From assembly GCA_000597885.1 (NCBI GenBank), contig CP004371.1:1302001-1366000 (forward strand): 64,000 nt of DNA. Direction: 5' to 3'. This document shows positions 1 through 9,148 of this stretch, one piece after another. This DNA comes from Flammeovirgaceae bacterium 311. GTDB lineage: Bacteria > Bacteroidota > Bacteroidia > Cytophagales > Cyclobacteriaceae. The notes beneath the pieces are model-generated. The model ran no database searches. It saw nothing but the letters and a program-made list of their open reading frames with translations, and was not told where the DNA came from. The translations under genes were made by a program, and so were the position numbers. The first letter of the stretch is position 1. Every line of letters starts with the position of its first letter.

Positions 1-463
1 CCTTCAGAAAGGTTTCCGGATGTGGTTTGCTGGTGGTTACATCATCAGCGCTCACCAGGGCACTGAAGTAGTGGCGTATGTTTAAGTTATCGAGCACAAA
101 GTCTACGTTAAACATTATGGCCGCAGAACCTATAGCCATCTTGATTCCTGCATCATGAGCCTGCTGAAGAATGCTATCGAGCCCGTCTATCAACTTTAGG
201 TGCGGTAAGAATTCTTTTTGATAACTTTTCTCTTTTTCAACAGAGATTCTGTCTGCTTCTTCGGCAGAGAAATGATCAGGACCGAATATGCGCGCCAGCA
301 GCTCACTGTTTTTACCATACATCTGCACCTTCACCTCCTCTACGCTTAGCTGCGCGCCAAGCTCTTTGGTAAGTACGTTGTGCCATGCAGTGGTGTGGTA
401 TTGCATGTCATCGATCATGGTGCCGTTCAGGTCAAATAAAAATGCTTTAGGTGTAAATTTCAT
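1..463 (-). CDS. HAD-superfamily phosphatase, beta-phosphoglucomutase-like (3' end outside window)
   Basis: The gene reads leftward from an ATG at 463 and runs off the window edge after 154 codons without a stop. The protein opens with a HAD motif I, FDLNGTMID (Asp11), followed by an alpha-helical cap region. It has a motif II-like Ser in AIGSAA and a motif III Lys in TTSKPHPE, as expected of a beta-phosphoglucomutase-like sugar-phosphate phosphatase. The second acidic residue of the usual DxDGT motif is Asn13 here (DLNGT). In the family that Asp is the general acid/base, so the variant may alter activity, though I recall the same DLNGT form in other Bacteroidota HAD proteins. The substrate cannot be told from sequence. 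The protein is probably soluble and cytoplasmic, as no signal peptide is seen. Confidence 0.85.
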   Translation of the reverse strand, partial: MKFTPKAFLFDLNGTMIDDMQYHTTAWHNVLTKELGAQLSVEEVKVQMYGKNSELLARIFGPDHFSAEEADRISVEKEKSYQKEFLPHLKLIDGLDSILQQAHDAGIKMAIGSAAIMFNVDFVLDNLNIRHYFSALVSADDVTTSKPHPETFLK

Positions 464-860
464 GCTTTGGGTAAGACTGTCTGATGAATGCTGAATAGTT
501 GTGCCTAATAGTAATAATGCTGTTTCTGTACGCTATTAATTTACGAACAGACGGAAAATGTACTTTAAAAATAACCAGCCACGGCAAATTTGCAGCTGTT
601 TTCGCACTACAAATCTGCTTAATTTAATGAGCCAACACAGCAATTACTCTGCTCCTTGCATAAAATAACCATGTAATCTGAATTTTATGCTGAATTTCCA
701 GCCACAAAAACAGAAAGTGATGTTGTAACTTGTTACTTTGCTTTGTTCACATAATATATTTGTAAATTAAACCTGGCTTGACATACCCCTGCACCGGAAC
801 TGCTGTTTACCGGCTGGGTAGCTCTTAAGTCTATGGAGTAATCGATACAACGTTCATAAA
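464..860. other. Intergenic region between divergent genes with dyad and promoter-like box
   Basis: This 397-bp AT-rich stretch separates the leftward HAD gene from the rightward Nudix-type regulator. No ORF is convincing. It contains the spaced dyad GTAAC-TT-GTTAC at 725-736 and a perfect Bacteroidota -7 box at 755-762. The dyad lies where the -33 region would be, so it could be an operator for the adjacent regulator; that is inference. Confidence 0.5.
755..762 (+). promoter_or_regulatory. Candidate -7 box (TATATTTG) for the Nudix-type regulator
   Basis: The octamer matches the Bacteroidota -7 consensus TAnnTTTG exactly. No TTTG sits at the ideal 19-21 bp upstream; the nearest (737-740) is only 14 bp away. 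If used, it gives a leader of about 90 nt before the ATG at 861. Confidence 0.35.
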
Positions 861-1568
861 ATGATTAAATATGCCGGCCAAACCAGGTTTCTGGTTGCAG
901 TAGACTGTATTATATTCGGGTTCGATGGTGAAAATTTTAAGCTTCTGTTAATCCAGCGTGGCTTTGCTCCTGAAAAAAATAAATGGAGCCTTATGGGTGG
1001 ATTTCTTCAGCCAAATGAAAGTCTGGATACCGCCGCTGACCGTATCCTGAAACAGCTAACAGGCCTTGATAATGTGTTTATGGAACAAATGGAGGTGTTC
1101 AGCAACCCTGATCGTGATCCGGTAGAAAGAACCCTTGCTGTTGTCTATGTAGCTTTGGTGGATATTCAGAAATACAAAAAACAGCTTAGTCAGGAATATC
1201 ATGCACAATGGTTTGATATCAATGAAATTCCCCACCTGATTTTCGACCATGAAGAAATGGTGGAAAAAGCCAAAAACAGACTCCGCTACAAAGCTGCTTT
1301 GCACCCCATTTTGTTTGAGCTGCTGCCCGATAAATTTACCCTGCCCCAGCTGCAGGCCCTCTATACCGGCCTCTACGAAACCGAGTTCGATAAAAGAAAT
1401 TTTAGCCGAAAGGTGCTTTCTACAGGTTTTCTGATCAAACAAAAAGAAAAAGATAAAGAGAATTCAAAGAAGGGTGCTTATTACTACAAACTGGATCAGG
1501 AAAAGTACAAGAGCGGTTTTCAGGACTTTCTTAATTTTATTCCCAGACCTGAAAACCTGGTTTTCTAG
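861..1568 (+). CDS. NrtR/AraR-like Nudix-fold transcriptional regulator with degenerate Nudix box
   Basis: The protein has 235 aa: an N-terminal Nudix fold (about residues 8-145) and a C-terminal winged-helix domain (about 150-235), the layout of NrtR-type regulators. In Bacteroidota, relatives include AraR-type sugar-responsive repressors. The Nudix box spans residues 47-69. Its opening Gly, Glu53, Arg61 and closing Gly68-Leu69 are present. The catalytic Glu residues of REUxEE are replaced (the segment reads RILKQLTGL), so hydrolysis is unlikely and the domain probably senses an effector. It is transcribed away from the HAD gene and 114 bp ahead of a DUF819 membrane protein. The ligand is unknown. 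ATG 861 is the first start and gives the normal family N-terminus. Confidence 0.85.
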   Translation: MIKYAGQTRFLVAVDCIIFGFDGENFKLLLIQRGFAPEKNKWSLMGGFLQPNESLDTAADRILKQLTGLDNVFMEQMEVFSNPDRDPVERTLAVVYVALVDIQKYKKQLSQEYHAQWFDINEIPHLIFDHEEMVEKAKNRLRYKAALHPILFELLPDKFTLPQLQALYTGLYETEFDKRNFSRKVLSTGFLIKQKEKDKENSKKGAYYYKLDQEKYKSGFQDFLNFIPRPENLVF

Positions 1569-1682
1569 TATGACTGGGATTGGCATATCGGTAAAGTTGC
1601 TGTTTTCAAGGTATTTTAACCTCTGCTATTCAGATCCAGACTAATGGAAAGCCTGGCTGCTCTTCATTATAAGTAAACCACC

Positions 1683-2810
1683 ATGTCTGTTCCGGCATTA
1701 ACCCTTTGGTCTTTCTTCCTGCTCCTTTTTCCTGCGGTAACACAGTGGGGAGAAAAGCGGTATCAGCCCCTGCGCTGGGTTGGCGCCATGACGATTTGCT
1801 ACCTCTGCGGACTGCTGATTGGAAATGTGCCGGTCATTCCCATTCCAAATAATCTGCTCAATACAGTTACCGAGGCTAGCGTGAGCCTGGCTATTCCTGC
1901 CATGCTGTTTACGGCGCATCCCAGGCAGCTGCTTAGTGGCGGCAGGCAATCTTTAATGGCCTTCGGCTTTGCCTCCCTGGCGGCGGCAATTGGTGCTGTT
2001 GCAGCTTATTTTCTGGCGGGTCACCAGATTGAAAGCAGCGCCGAGGTAAGCGGTATGCTGGCCAGCGTTTATACAGGAGGCACCCCAAACATGAGTGCTG
2101 TGGGCGTGGCCCTGGGGGTGGAGCATGAATTATTCCTGGTACTCAACAGTGCCGACATTCTTTTAAGCGGACTTTATTTTGCATTTCTGCTCACCATCGG
2201 CCCTGCACTTTTGCGGTACGTTATCCCTGCAAATAACACCCAGAAAATATCAGCTGCCCAACAGGAGTGGAGTCCGGAGCACATGCCTTCTTTTCATGCC
2301 ATCTGGCAAACACTGCTGCTTTCCGTGCTGCTGCTGGGGGCAGCAGCTGGGCTGTGCCTGCTGATACTTGGCAGGCTGGTGGTGCCGGTTTTTATCCTGC
2401 TGATCACCGTCTTTAGCCTGCTGGCAGCAAGCACCAAAAAGGTACAGCAAATCAGGGGCACCTATAATATTGCACACTACCTGCTCCTGATTTTTGCCCT
2501 TAGCATTGGCAGTCAGGCTAACTTCAGTACCCTGATCACACTGACGGCTTCCATCCTGCCCTATTGCACCATCGTGATCTCAATCACCCTCTTTCTGCAT
2601 TATACTTTTTGCAGACTGGCAGGCCTGGACCGTAATATTACCATTATAGCCTCTACTGCTGCCGTATTCGGGCCACCCTTTGTAGGGCCCATTGCCGAAA
2701 GACTAAAAGCTCCCCACCTGATATTAAGCGGTATGTTACTGGGTATGCTGGGCTATGCCATTGGTAATTTTGTAGGGATTGGACTGGCCAGGTTGCTGCC
2801 CCTTTTTTAG
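1683..2810 (+). CDS. DUF819 family integral membrane protein
   Basis: The protein has 375 aa and about ten hydrophobic segments across its length. It carries the small-residue-rich stretch YTGGTPNMSAVGVALG, typical of DUF819 (YjcL-like) proteins, and a second symmetric stretch near the C-terminus (FGPPFVGPIAERLKAP). The family resembles bacterial ion or organic-acid transporters, but no substrate is established to my knowledge. It follows the Nudix-type regulator on the same strand, so the regulator might control it; the 114-bp gap leaves that open. It ends 20 bp before a convergent gene. Confidence 0.8.
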   Translation: MSVPALTLWSFFLLLFPAVTQWGEKRYQPLRWVGAMTICYLCGLLIGNVPVIPIPNNLLNTVTEASVSLAIPAMLFTAHPRQLLSGGRQSLMAFGFASLAAAIGAVAAYFLAGHQIESSAEVSGMLASVYTGGTPNMSAVGVALGVEHELFLVLNSADILLSGLYFAFLLTIGPALLRYVIPANNTQKISAAQQEWSPEHMPSFHAIWQTLLLSVLLLGAAAGLCLLILGRLVVPVFILLITVFSLLAASTKKVQQIRGTYNIAHYLLLIFALSIGSQANFSTLITLTASILPYCTIVISITLFLHYTFCRLAGLDRNITIIASTAAVFGPPFVGPIAERLKAPHLILSGMLLGMLGYAIGNFVGIGLARLLPLF

Positions 2811-2830
2811 CAGCTGTTTTCAACCCGGGC

Positions 2831-3490
2831 TCACAGCTCCGGATCAAAGAGTTCGTCTATTTTTTTTAGCTGCTGGGTAATCACATCTGCAACAGGCAGG
2901 TAAAAGCGCTCACTATCTTCTGCCAGTATGCTCCCCAGGCTGACACTCTCTTCGCCATCCGAAAAACGATCATACACCGATAGCCTGATGATGGGTACGT
3001 GGTGCACCACTGGCAGGAAATCCTGCATAAAATCCTGCACAGCCCGCTTTTTTATTGCCTTGGCAATGGCAGGTGCAAAAAGCTCCTCCTGCTGCATATG
3101 CAACCGGCAATATTGCTGGTATCGATCAAGATTTGGCAGGAGCGGCAACTCATACAGAGGCGACTGCAGGCTTGTGTAGCGGTAAGAAGAAAAGGAAATT
3201 TCTTCGTCAAGTGCAATGGCTACGCCCCGCACTTCTATTTCGACAGGTTCGGCCACCTGTATTTTTTTTCTACCAAAAGGCAGAATCTCTTTCATTGCTG
3301 TGGAAAAAGCTACCTCCAGTCCTGCATCCAGCACATCATCATATGTAACTGCCTGCTGATACTGGGTGAATGGCAGGCCCATATACCTGTTCAGAAGTTT
3401 TTTCAGAGAAAATCGCCTTCTGTTCAGCATGGCCGGCACCAGCTGCTGACTTTTTTTCAGCTGAACATGAGAGAAACTTTTGCTAGACAT
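2831..3490 (-). CDS. Uncharacterised cytoplasmic protein, 219 aa
   Basis: I do not recognise the family. The protein has no signal peptide or membrane segment. It starts with a basic stretch (residues about 10-35), has an acidic C-terminus, and is rich in aromatic and hydrophobic residues in a mixed alpha/beta pattern. The opposite-strand frame over the same bases (2999-3511) is also open, but its composition (many Cys, Gln and His) looks like a shadow. The gene is convergent with DUF819 and divergent from hutH. Confidence 0.65.
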   Translation of the reverse strand: MSSKSFSHVQLKKSQQLVPAMLNRRRFSLKKLLNRYMGLPFTQYQQAVTYDDVLDAGLEVAFSTAMKEILPFGRKKIQVAEPVEIEVRGVAIALDEEISFSSYRYTSLQSPLYELPLLPNLDRYQQYCRLHMQQEELFAPAIAKAIKKRAVQDFMQDFLPVVHHVPIIRLSVYDRFSDGEESVSLGSILAEDSERFYLPVADVITQQLKKIDELFDPEL

Positions 3491-3614
3491 TTTGCTAAAT
3501 TTCAGCGGTAGCCTTTCCTTTATAGCGGAAACTTATATAAAAGGTTTTGTTAACAGCAAGCTGGTTGAGTAAAGCGATTATGCTTACACTAAGTACACAC
3601 TTCGAAATATTGTA

Positions 3615-3622
3615 TAAGTTTG
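3615..3622 (+). promoter_or_regulatory. Candidate -7 box (TAAGTTTG) of the hutHU operon
   Basis: The octamer is a perfect TAnnTTTG match located 25 bp before the hutH ATG, implying a very short leader. I see no TTTG at the expected -33 position, so a regulator may be needed. Confidence 0.4.
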
Positions 3623-3647
3623 TCAATGCAAAGCTCTTAATCAAGAA

Positions 3648-5219
3648 ATGAATCTTATTTTTAAATACGGACAAGACAAATTAACCGCCTCGGCTGCTTT
3701 AGCACTTGCCCGGGGCCAGTTAAGGGGCGTTTTTAGCCCTGATGTGCGGAAAAGGGTAGAGAACAGCCGTGATGCAGTAGATACCATTGTGGAAAGAGGA
3801 AAAGTGGTGTATGGCGTAAATACTGGCTTTGGCTCTCTCTGTAACAAAATTATTTCTGCAGAACATACCCGGCGGCTTCAGGACAACATTCTGCGCAGCC
3901 ATAGTGTAGGCGTTGGCACCGATACGCCCCTGGAGGTAGCAAAACTAATGCTGGTGCTCAAGATCAATGCACTGGCGCAGGGCTTTTCCGGCATCAGCAT
4001 GCAGGTGCTGGAACGGCTGCAGTGGCATCTGGAAAACGATATTGTCCCACAGGTACCGCAGCAGGGTTCTCTGGGTGCCTCCGGCGATCTGGCGCCACTT
4101 GCTCACCTATGCCTGCCGCTCATCGGGCTCGGCAGGGTCTGGCATGAGGGGGGCTGGCAAAACACTGGCGCTGTTTTACAATCTTACGACCTTCAATCGA
4201 TTGAACTTGGCGCCAAAGAAGGTTTGGCGCTCATTAACGGCACCCAGTTTATTGCTGCCTGGGCGGTGCTGGGGCTGGCACGGCTGGCCAACTGCCTGGA
4301 TACTGCCGATATTGTAGGCGCCATGACACTGGAAGGCCTGCTTGGTTCCGGTGCCCCCTTCGACCCTGCCCTGCACCAGTTACGGTCCTACAGGGGCAAT
4401 CGGTATGTGGCCCACCGCCTGAGCACCCTGTTGCACAACAGCGAAATGGTGGCCTCGCACAAGGACTGCGGCCGTGTGCAGGACCCCTACTCCCTGCGCT
4501 GTATGCCACAGGTGCACGGTGCCAGCCGCAATGCCTGGCTGCACCTGAAAGAATTGCTGGAGGTGGAGCTAAACTCGGTAACCGACAATCCCATCATCTT
4601 CAGTGCCGAAAAAACCGTGAGCGGCGGCAATTTTCACGGACAGCCCCTGGCCCTTCCTTTGGATTATAACACCCTGGCTGCCCATGAGCTCGGCAACATC
4701 TCCGACCGCCGGATTTACCTGCTGCTGGAGGGCGGTGTAAACGGCTTGCCGGAACTGCTGATGCGCGACACCGGCATTAACAGTGGCTTTATGATTCCGC
4801 AGTATACCTCTGCCTCCCTGGTCAGTGAAAATAAAAGCCTTTGCTTTCCTCCCAGCGCCGACTCCATTCCCAGCAGCCTGGGACAGGAAGACCACGTCAG
4901 CATGGGCTCCATCAGCAGCAGACGGCTAAACCAGGTGGTTGGCAACCTGGAAAATATCCTGGCCATTGAGCTGCTGTGTGCCGCACAGGCTTTTGATTAC
5001 CGCAGGCCCATGCGCAGCAGCAAGCTGCTGGATGCCTGCCATGAGCTGGTGCGCAGCCGCATAGACCATGCAGAAGAAGACCGCGTTTTCGCGGAAGACA
5101 TCCAGATACTGGGCGAAATAATTCGCCAGCAGGAACTGGTTTTTTTAACGCAAGATATTGCCCAACATGAAAAACTCGACCTCTATGGCCCTTACTACGA
5201 AGACTTCGGACTTTATTAA
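3648..5219 (+). CDS. hutH: Histidine ammonia-lyase
   Basis: HutH removes ammonia from L-histidine to give trans-urocanate, the first step of histidine degradation. The 523-aa length is normal for the family. The Ala-Ser-Gly triad that cyclises into the MIO electrophile is at residues 144-146 within [15 protein letters not shown]. The catalytic Tyr55 lies in YGVNTGFGS. The C-terminal half is the usual long helical bundle. The start at 3648 gives an N-terminus typical of Bacteroidota HutH. The last codons overlap the hutU start region, so the two genes form an operon. hutI and hutG, which complete the pathway, lie 5.7 kb downstream. Confidence 0.97.
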   Translation: MNLIFKYGQDKLTASAALALARGQLRGVFSPDVRKRVENSRDAVDTIVERGKVVYGVNTGFGSLCNKIISAEHTRRLQDNILRSHSVGVGTDTPLEVAKLMLVLKINALAQGFSGISMQVLERLQWHLENDIVPQVPQQGSLGASGDLAPLAHLCLPLIGLGRVWHEGGWQNTGAVLQSYDLQSIELGAKEGLALINGTQFIAAWAVLGLARLANCLDTADIVGAMTLEGLLGSGAPFDPALHQLRSYRGNRYVAHRLSTLLHNSEMVASHKDCGRVQDPYSLRCMPQVHGASRNAWLHLKELLEVELNSVTDNPIIFSAEKTVSGGNFHGQPLALPLDYNTLAAHELGNISDRRIYLLLEGGVNGLPELLMRDTGINSGFMIPQYTSASLVSENKSLCFPPSADSIPSSLGQEDHVSMGSISSRRLNQVVGNLENILAIELLCAAQAFDYRRPMRSSKLLDACHELVRSRIDHAEEDRVFAEDIQILGEIIRQQELVFLTQDIAQHEKLDLYGPYYEDFGLY

Positions 5220-6867
5220 GCAGTTTGCCCAACACCCACACTATAAAGCACCCCGGGGCAGCCAGCTGAATGCCCTTAGCTGGCAAACGGAAGCGCCGCT
5301 GCGCATGCTGCTCAACAACCTGGATGCTGAGGTAGCAGAAGATCCTGCCCAACTGGTGGTTTATGGCGGCACCGGCCAGGCTGCCCGTAACCGGGAATCG
5401 CTGGAGAAGATCATTGATTGCCTGCTGCACCTGCGCGACGACCAGAGCCTGCTGGTGCAAAGCGGTAAACCTGTAGGCATTATTCCTACCCACGCCGAAG
5501 CACCTAGGGTGCTGATTGCCAACTCTAACCTGGTACCCGCCTGGGCTACCTGGGAACATTTCCAGGAGCTGAAAGACAAAGGCCTGATGATGTACGGGCA
5601 AATGACTGCCGGCAGCTGGATCTATATTGGTACACAAGGCATTGTACAGGGCACCTATGAAACCTTTGCCGCCTGCGCCCGCCAGCATTTTGGCGGCAGC
5701 CTTCGGCACAAGCTGGTGGTATCAGGGGGTCTGGGTGGTATGGGCGGCGCACAACCCCTGGCAGCCACCATTGCCGGCGGCACCTTTCTGGGGGTAGACA
5801 TTGATCCCTCCCGCATTCAGAAACGCCTGGATACCCGCTACTGCGATAAGATGACCTACGATTACCAGGAGGCGAAACAATGGGTACTGGAGGCAAAGGA
5901 AAAAGGCGATGCCATTTCCGTTGGCCTGGTGGGTGATATTGGAGATGTGCTGGAAAGGCTTCTGCAGGATGGTATCATACCGGATGTACTAACCGACCAA
6001 ACCTCCGCCCATGATCCCGTACATGGCTATGTTCCCAATGGGTTAAGCCTGCAGGAAGCTGCCGAGCTACGTCAGCGCGACCCTAAAACCTACAAAGACA
6101 GAAGCCTGAAAAGCATGGCCCGCCATGTTGGTTTTATGCTGGAGATGCAAAGACGTGGTGCTAAAACCTTTGACTATGGCAACAACCTGCGGGAGTTTGC
6201 CCGCCAGGGTGGCGAGCCCAATGCTTTTGATTTCAAGGGTTTTGTTCCCGAATACATCCGTCCGCAGTTTTGCGAAGGCCGCGGGCCCTTCCGCTGGGCA
6301 GCCCTAAGTGGTGATCCGGAAGATATATATACCACTGATCAGGCGCTGATGGAGCTGTTCCCGCAGAACGAAGGGCTGCACCGCTGGCTGAAAGCTGCGC
6401 GGGAGCGGATTGCTTTCCAGGGCCTTCCCTGCCGCATATGCTGGCTTGGCATGGGCGAGCGCCAGCAGGCCGGCCAGCTGCTGAATGAGCTGGTGCGCAT
6501 GGGCAAGGTAAAAGCACCTATTGTAATTGGTCGCGACCACCTCGACTGCGGCTCTGTTGCCTCTCCCAACCGCGAAACAGAAGGTATGCTGGATGGCTCC
6601 GATGCCGTGAGCGACTGGCCCCTGCTGAACCTGATGGGTAACACTGCCGGTGGCGCCACCTGGGTGAGCTTTCATCACGGTGGTGGTGTGGGCATAGGCT
6701 ACAGCCAGCATGCCGGCATGGTAGTAGTAGCCGATGGCACCGAGCGTGCTGCCCGCTGCCTCAACCGGGTCCTTCACACCGACCCGGCCATGGGCATAAT
6801 CCGCCACGCCGACGCCGGCTATGAAAAGGCCCAGGAATGGGCGGAGAGATTTGAGCTAAGAATATGA
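5167..6867 (+). CDS. hutU: Urocanate hydratase
   Basis: HutU converts urocanate to 4-imidazolone-5-propionate using tightly bound NAD+. The glycine-rich stretch [16 protein letters not shown] and the later catalytic-loop motif [11 protein letters not shown] are characteristic of the family, and the length (about 560 aa) fits. The start is uncertain: TTG 5158, ATG 5167 and ATG 5185 are all in frame, and all lie inside the end of hutH in another frame. I chose 5167, but 5185 ([10 protein letters not shown]) aligns well with Bacteroidota relatives. The overlap (35-53 bp) implies translational coupling. A 12-bp-stem terminator follows. Confidence 0.95.
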   Translation: MKNSTSMALTTKTSDFIKQFAQHPHYKAPRGSQLNALSWQTEAPLRMLLNNLDAEVAEDPAQLVVYGGTGQAARNRESLEKIIDCLLHLRDDQSLLVQSGKPVGIIPTHAEAPRVLIANSNLVPAWATWEHFQELKDKGLMMYGQMTAGSWIYIGTQGIVQGTYETFAACARQHFGGSLRHKLVVSGGLGGMGGAQPLAATIAGGTFLGVDIDPSRIQKRLDTRYCDKMTYDYQEAKQWVLEAKEKGDAISVGLVGDIGDVLERLLQDGIIPDVLTDQTSAHDPVHGYVPNGLSLQEAAELRQRDPKTYKDRSLKSMARHVGFMLEMQRRGAKTFDYGNNLREFARQGGEPNAFDFKGFVPEYIRPQFCEGRGPFRWAALSGDPEDIYTTDQALMELFPQNEGLHRWLKAARERIAFQGLPCRICWLGMGERQQAGQLLNELVRMGKVKAPIVIGRDHLDCGSVASPNRETEGMLDGSDAVSDWPLLNLMGNTAGGATWVSFHHGGGVGIGYSQHAGMVVVADGTERAARCLNRVLHTDPAMGIIRHADAGYEKAQEWAERFELRI

Positions 6868-6920
6868 TTAATTTTATGATGCAACCTGCTTAGCAATAAT
6901 ATTGGGTGAAAGTATCTGCA

Positions 6921-6960
6921 AAAAAGAAGGGCCTCTGGTTAAATAGAAGCCCTTCTTTTT
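6921..6960. terminator. Bidirectional intrinsic terminator after hutU
   Basis: A perfect 12-bp stem (AAAAAGAAGGGC 6921-6932 with GCCCTTCTTTTT 6949-6960) encloses a 16-nt loop. Its T-rich 3' side serves hutU and the A-rich 5' side gives a T-tract on the other strand. Confidence 0.85.
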
Positions 6961-7103
6961 ATTAATGATTTTCTATATTATGGAATAGCTTATATTGAAT
7001 TGCTCTTGCTTTCAAAATAGACCAAAAAATCTAATGCAAGGTGGTTAAGGATTAAAGCTACTGCTAATCTACTTGTTATCATCTTCTATAGTCAAATACA
7101 AGC

Positions 7104-7199
7104 CGTCATTCCCCTGAAGAGGGAGATATATTTGCTTTTACAGGTGAAATCACCATTCCTGTTTTTTGCTAACAGATCCCCGCCTGCGTGGGGATGACG
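7104..7199. repeat. REP-like palindromic element with CGTCATtCCCC / GGGGATGACG ends
   Basis: The ends CGTCATTCCCC (7104-7114) and GGGGATGACG (7190-7199) are inverted repeats with one mismatch. The right end also forms its own hairpin, ATCCCC (176-181 of the 7000s) with GGGGAT (7190-7195). Repeats with GTCATCCCC-type termini are scattered through many bacterial genomes. No ORF lies inside. It sits in a convergent intergenic space, a typical neutral site. Confidence 0.6.
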
Positions 7200-7284
7200 A
7201 TTAAGGAGCAATTGGCGCTGATGCTAATTCTTAACTCACATTCATGCAGGACTTCGCTATTACTTTTTATGAAGTTATAAACCC

Positions 7285-8931
7285 CTATCTTTCAACAACA
7301 TATTTGATAGGAATGACTTTCATCTGTTTTACCGGTTTTCCTTGATGCATGGCTGGCACCCATTTTGATAGCCTCACTACCCTCACTGCTTCCTGGTCCA
7401 TACCATATCCTATCACGCGACCTTCTACAGAATGAACGTATGTCGGCTCTCCATTCTCGTCTATAATAAACCTGACATAGGTAGACCCTCCACTACTATT
7501 TATGATTGCTTCACGGGGATACTCAAGGTTTTCAAAAATGAGTTGATAGAATGCCTTCATTCCTCCAACAGGTTGCGCCTCTGTTTCAGGAAATTCCAGA
7601 AGGTTTGGAATTGCCATAAGGCTATCTAAGTGATATAAAGTGATATTAGGCACACCAGTGATGAAAAAGTTTACCGGTACCAACACATAGGCAGATACTC
7701 TTTTTATCATATTCATGCCCGCAGTCCACTTTTTATCCTGATTAAACAACTTTATTAGGCGTAGCGCCTCAGCATCCAGTGCCGGATGAATGCTTTGTTC
7801 AATTTTTTCATCATAGCCGTATCCATCAGGAGTTACAATCATCCTGACCAGTACCTGTCCTGCAGCCTGATCATTTAATGCTTCTTCCGGATATTTCAGA
7901 TTTTCCTGAAAAAACTGATTGAGCTCGGAAAATCCACCCTTGGGCTCAGGATAAATCTCGGGTTTATGATAAATTTTTACGCCATTTATATTTTCTGCTA
8001 CCGGAAGATTTTCATATGCCCATTCTCGCTCATAGGTATCAGAAAACACAGGAGTGGATTGAATATAAACAGGCTTATTGCTATGATCCAATTCATAATA
8101 AACCGGCAGGGTTAATTGTACATTCACTGCCTTACCTTTTCGTGTGCCAGGATACCAATCTATTTCCTGGCTTACTTGTGATAACAGGCGCAAAGCTTCC
8201 TCATCAAGTATAATATGCAATCCTTTTCTTACGCTTAAACCTTTCATTTCACCCTGATCATCTACGATGAACTTCAGGTAAACAACGCCCCTGGTCTTTT
8301 TAGAGACAGCCTTTTCAGGATACATATAATTTTCCTGCATTATTTTATAAAAAACTTCCCATCCTTTCTTTGGTGCCGGCATAACATCTGCCCTGCTGTA
8401 CAAATCGGTCATGAGGGAGTCATGCTCTCCTATTCCGTCACCAGTCTTAGCGGTATCCTGTTCAACTACAGCAAGTTGTGCTGTTTTTTTGAGTTTTTCT
8501 TTGAATGCAGCCTTTAATTTGAATGTAATCTGCTGAACGATCTGCACATTTACCTGCTCCCACTGTTCCTGTCCGGGAGTCCAGCCGGGCTTTTCTTCTG
8601 ATAATTTAATGAGCCTCACCGCTTCCTGATCAAGAGCAGGATTTACCCCTTTCAGTACTTCTACAGATCTAATTTTTCCTGTAGCAGTTACCACAAACCG
8701 CACAAATACTTTACCTTCAATGCCTTTGCTCTGTGCTTCTTCGGGGTACAGCATATTATTCGCAATGGCCTTGTAAAATGCCTCCATGCCTCCTTTGGGC
8801 TCCGGCATCCTTTCTGCTATTGTATAGATAGGTGTATCTAAACCATTTGATTCAATACCAATTCCTGCCTCTTGGCTGTAACTTATTGCAGAAATCAAAA
8901 GAGACAATAGTACCAGAGAAATACGCTTCAT
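7285..8931 (-). CDS. Secreted protein of four TonB C-terminal-like repeats (paralogue A)
   Basis: After a signal peptide (starting MKRISLVLLSLLISA) the mature protein consists of four TonB_C-like units. Each runs (P)xPxGGxxxFYxxIxxNxxYPxxA, then a beta strand VRF(V/I)(V/I), then an LDxEAxRLI motif and a W(T/V/Y)PG-type loop. They begin at about residues 40, 180, 325 and 450. No membrane anchor or proline-rich spacer is seen, so it is not a classical energy-transducing TonB. A role in periplasmic protein-protein contact is inference. The in-frame ATG at 8952 would add seven residues before the signal peptide; I prefer ATG 8931. It is a tandem paralogue of the next gene upstream. Confidence 0.85.
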   Translation of the reverse strand: MKRISLVLLSLLISAISYSQEAGIGIESNGLDTPIYTIAERMPEPKGGMEAFYKAIANNMLYPEEAQSKGIEGKVFVRFVVTATGKIRSVEVLKGVNPALDQEAVRLIKLSEEKPGWTPGQEQWEQVNVQIVQQITFKLKAAFKEKLKKTAQLAVVEQDTAKTGDGIGEHDSLMTDLYSRADVMPAPKKGWEVFYKIMQENYMYPEKAVSKKTRGVVYLKFIVDDQGEMKGLSVRKGLHIILDEEALRLLSQVSQEIDWYPGTRKGKAVNVQLTLPVYYELDHSNKPVYIQSTPVFSDTYEREWAYENLPVAENINGVKIYHKPEIYPEPKGGFSELNQFFQENLKYPEEALNDQAAGQVLVRMIVTPDGYGYDEKIEQSIHPALDAEALRLIKLFNQDKKWTAGMNMIKRVSAYVLVPVNFFITGVPNITLYHLDSLMAIPNLLEFPETEAQPVGGMKAFYQLIFENLEYPREAIINSSGGSTYVRFIIDENGEPTYVHSVEGRVIGYGMDQEAVRVVRLSKWVPAMHQGKPVKQMKVIPIKYVVER

Positions 8932-8949
8932 AATGATTATAACAACACG

Positions 8950-8957
8950 CAAACATA
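8950..8957 (-). promoter_or_regulatory. Candidate -7 box (TATGTTTG) for TonB-repeat gene A
   Basis: On the minus strand this is an exact TAnnTTTG match 18 bp ahead of ATG 8931, and supports that start. No ideally spaced TTTG is present upstream. Confidence 0.4.
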
Positions 8958-9063
8958 TACATATTAGCAGAGATTTGCTATATCAAATTTCAGCCACCCA
9001 CTGGCAAAAAAATAAATTACATAGATCATCCAAAATTTTCCAGTATCTTATATTTCTATAAAA

Positions 9064-9093
9064 AAAGGCTCTGGATGTTCTTCCATAGCCTTT
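9064..9093 (-). terminator. Intrinsic terminator after TonB-repeat gene B
   Basis: AAAGGCT (9064-9070) pairs with AGCCTTT (9087-9093), extended inward by TGG/CCA after one mismatch. A run of A on the plus strand (9061 onward) gives a T-tract for minus-strand transcripts. The two paralogues are therefore probably separate transcription units. Confidence 0.7.
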
Positions 9094-9148
9094 CTTTTAA
9101 GTTATAAACACACATAAAACTTAGTATAATTTATTTTGTCACTAAAAT

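Larger units (their letters stand above)
6868..7284. other. Intergenic region with terminator and REP-like element
   Basis: These 417 bp lie between the convergent hutU and TonB-domain genes. They hold a strong terminator (6921-6960) and a palindromic REP-like element (7104-7199). I see no coding sequence. Confidence 0.7.

Noticed and set aside
2999-3511. Plus-strand open frame of 170 codons opposite the 219-aa unknown protein
   Set aside because: Composition is Cys-, His- and Gln-rich and it has no domain or signal. The minus-strand frame has a normal protein composition, so this is a shadow.
4912-5709. Minus-strand open frame of 265 codons across hutH/hutU
   Set aside because: It overlaps two certain enzyme genes and has no domain features.
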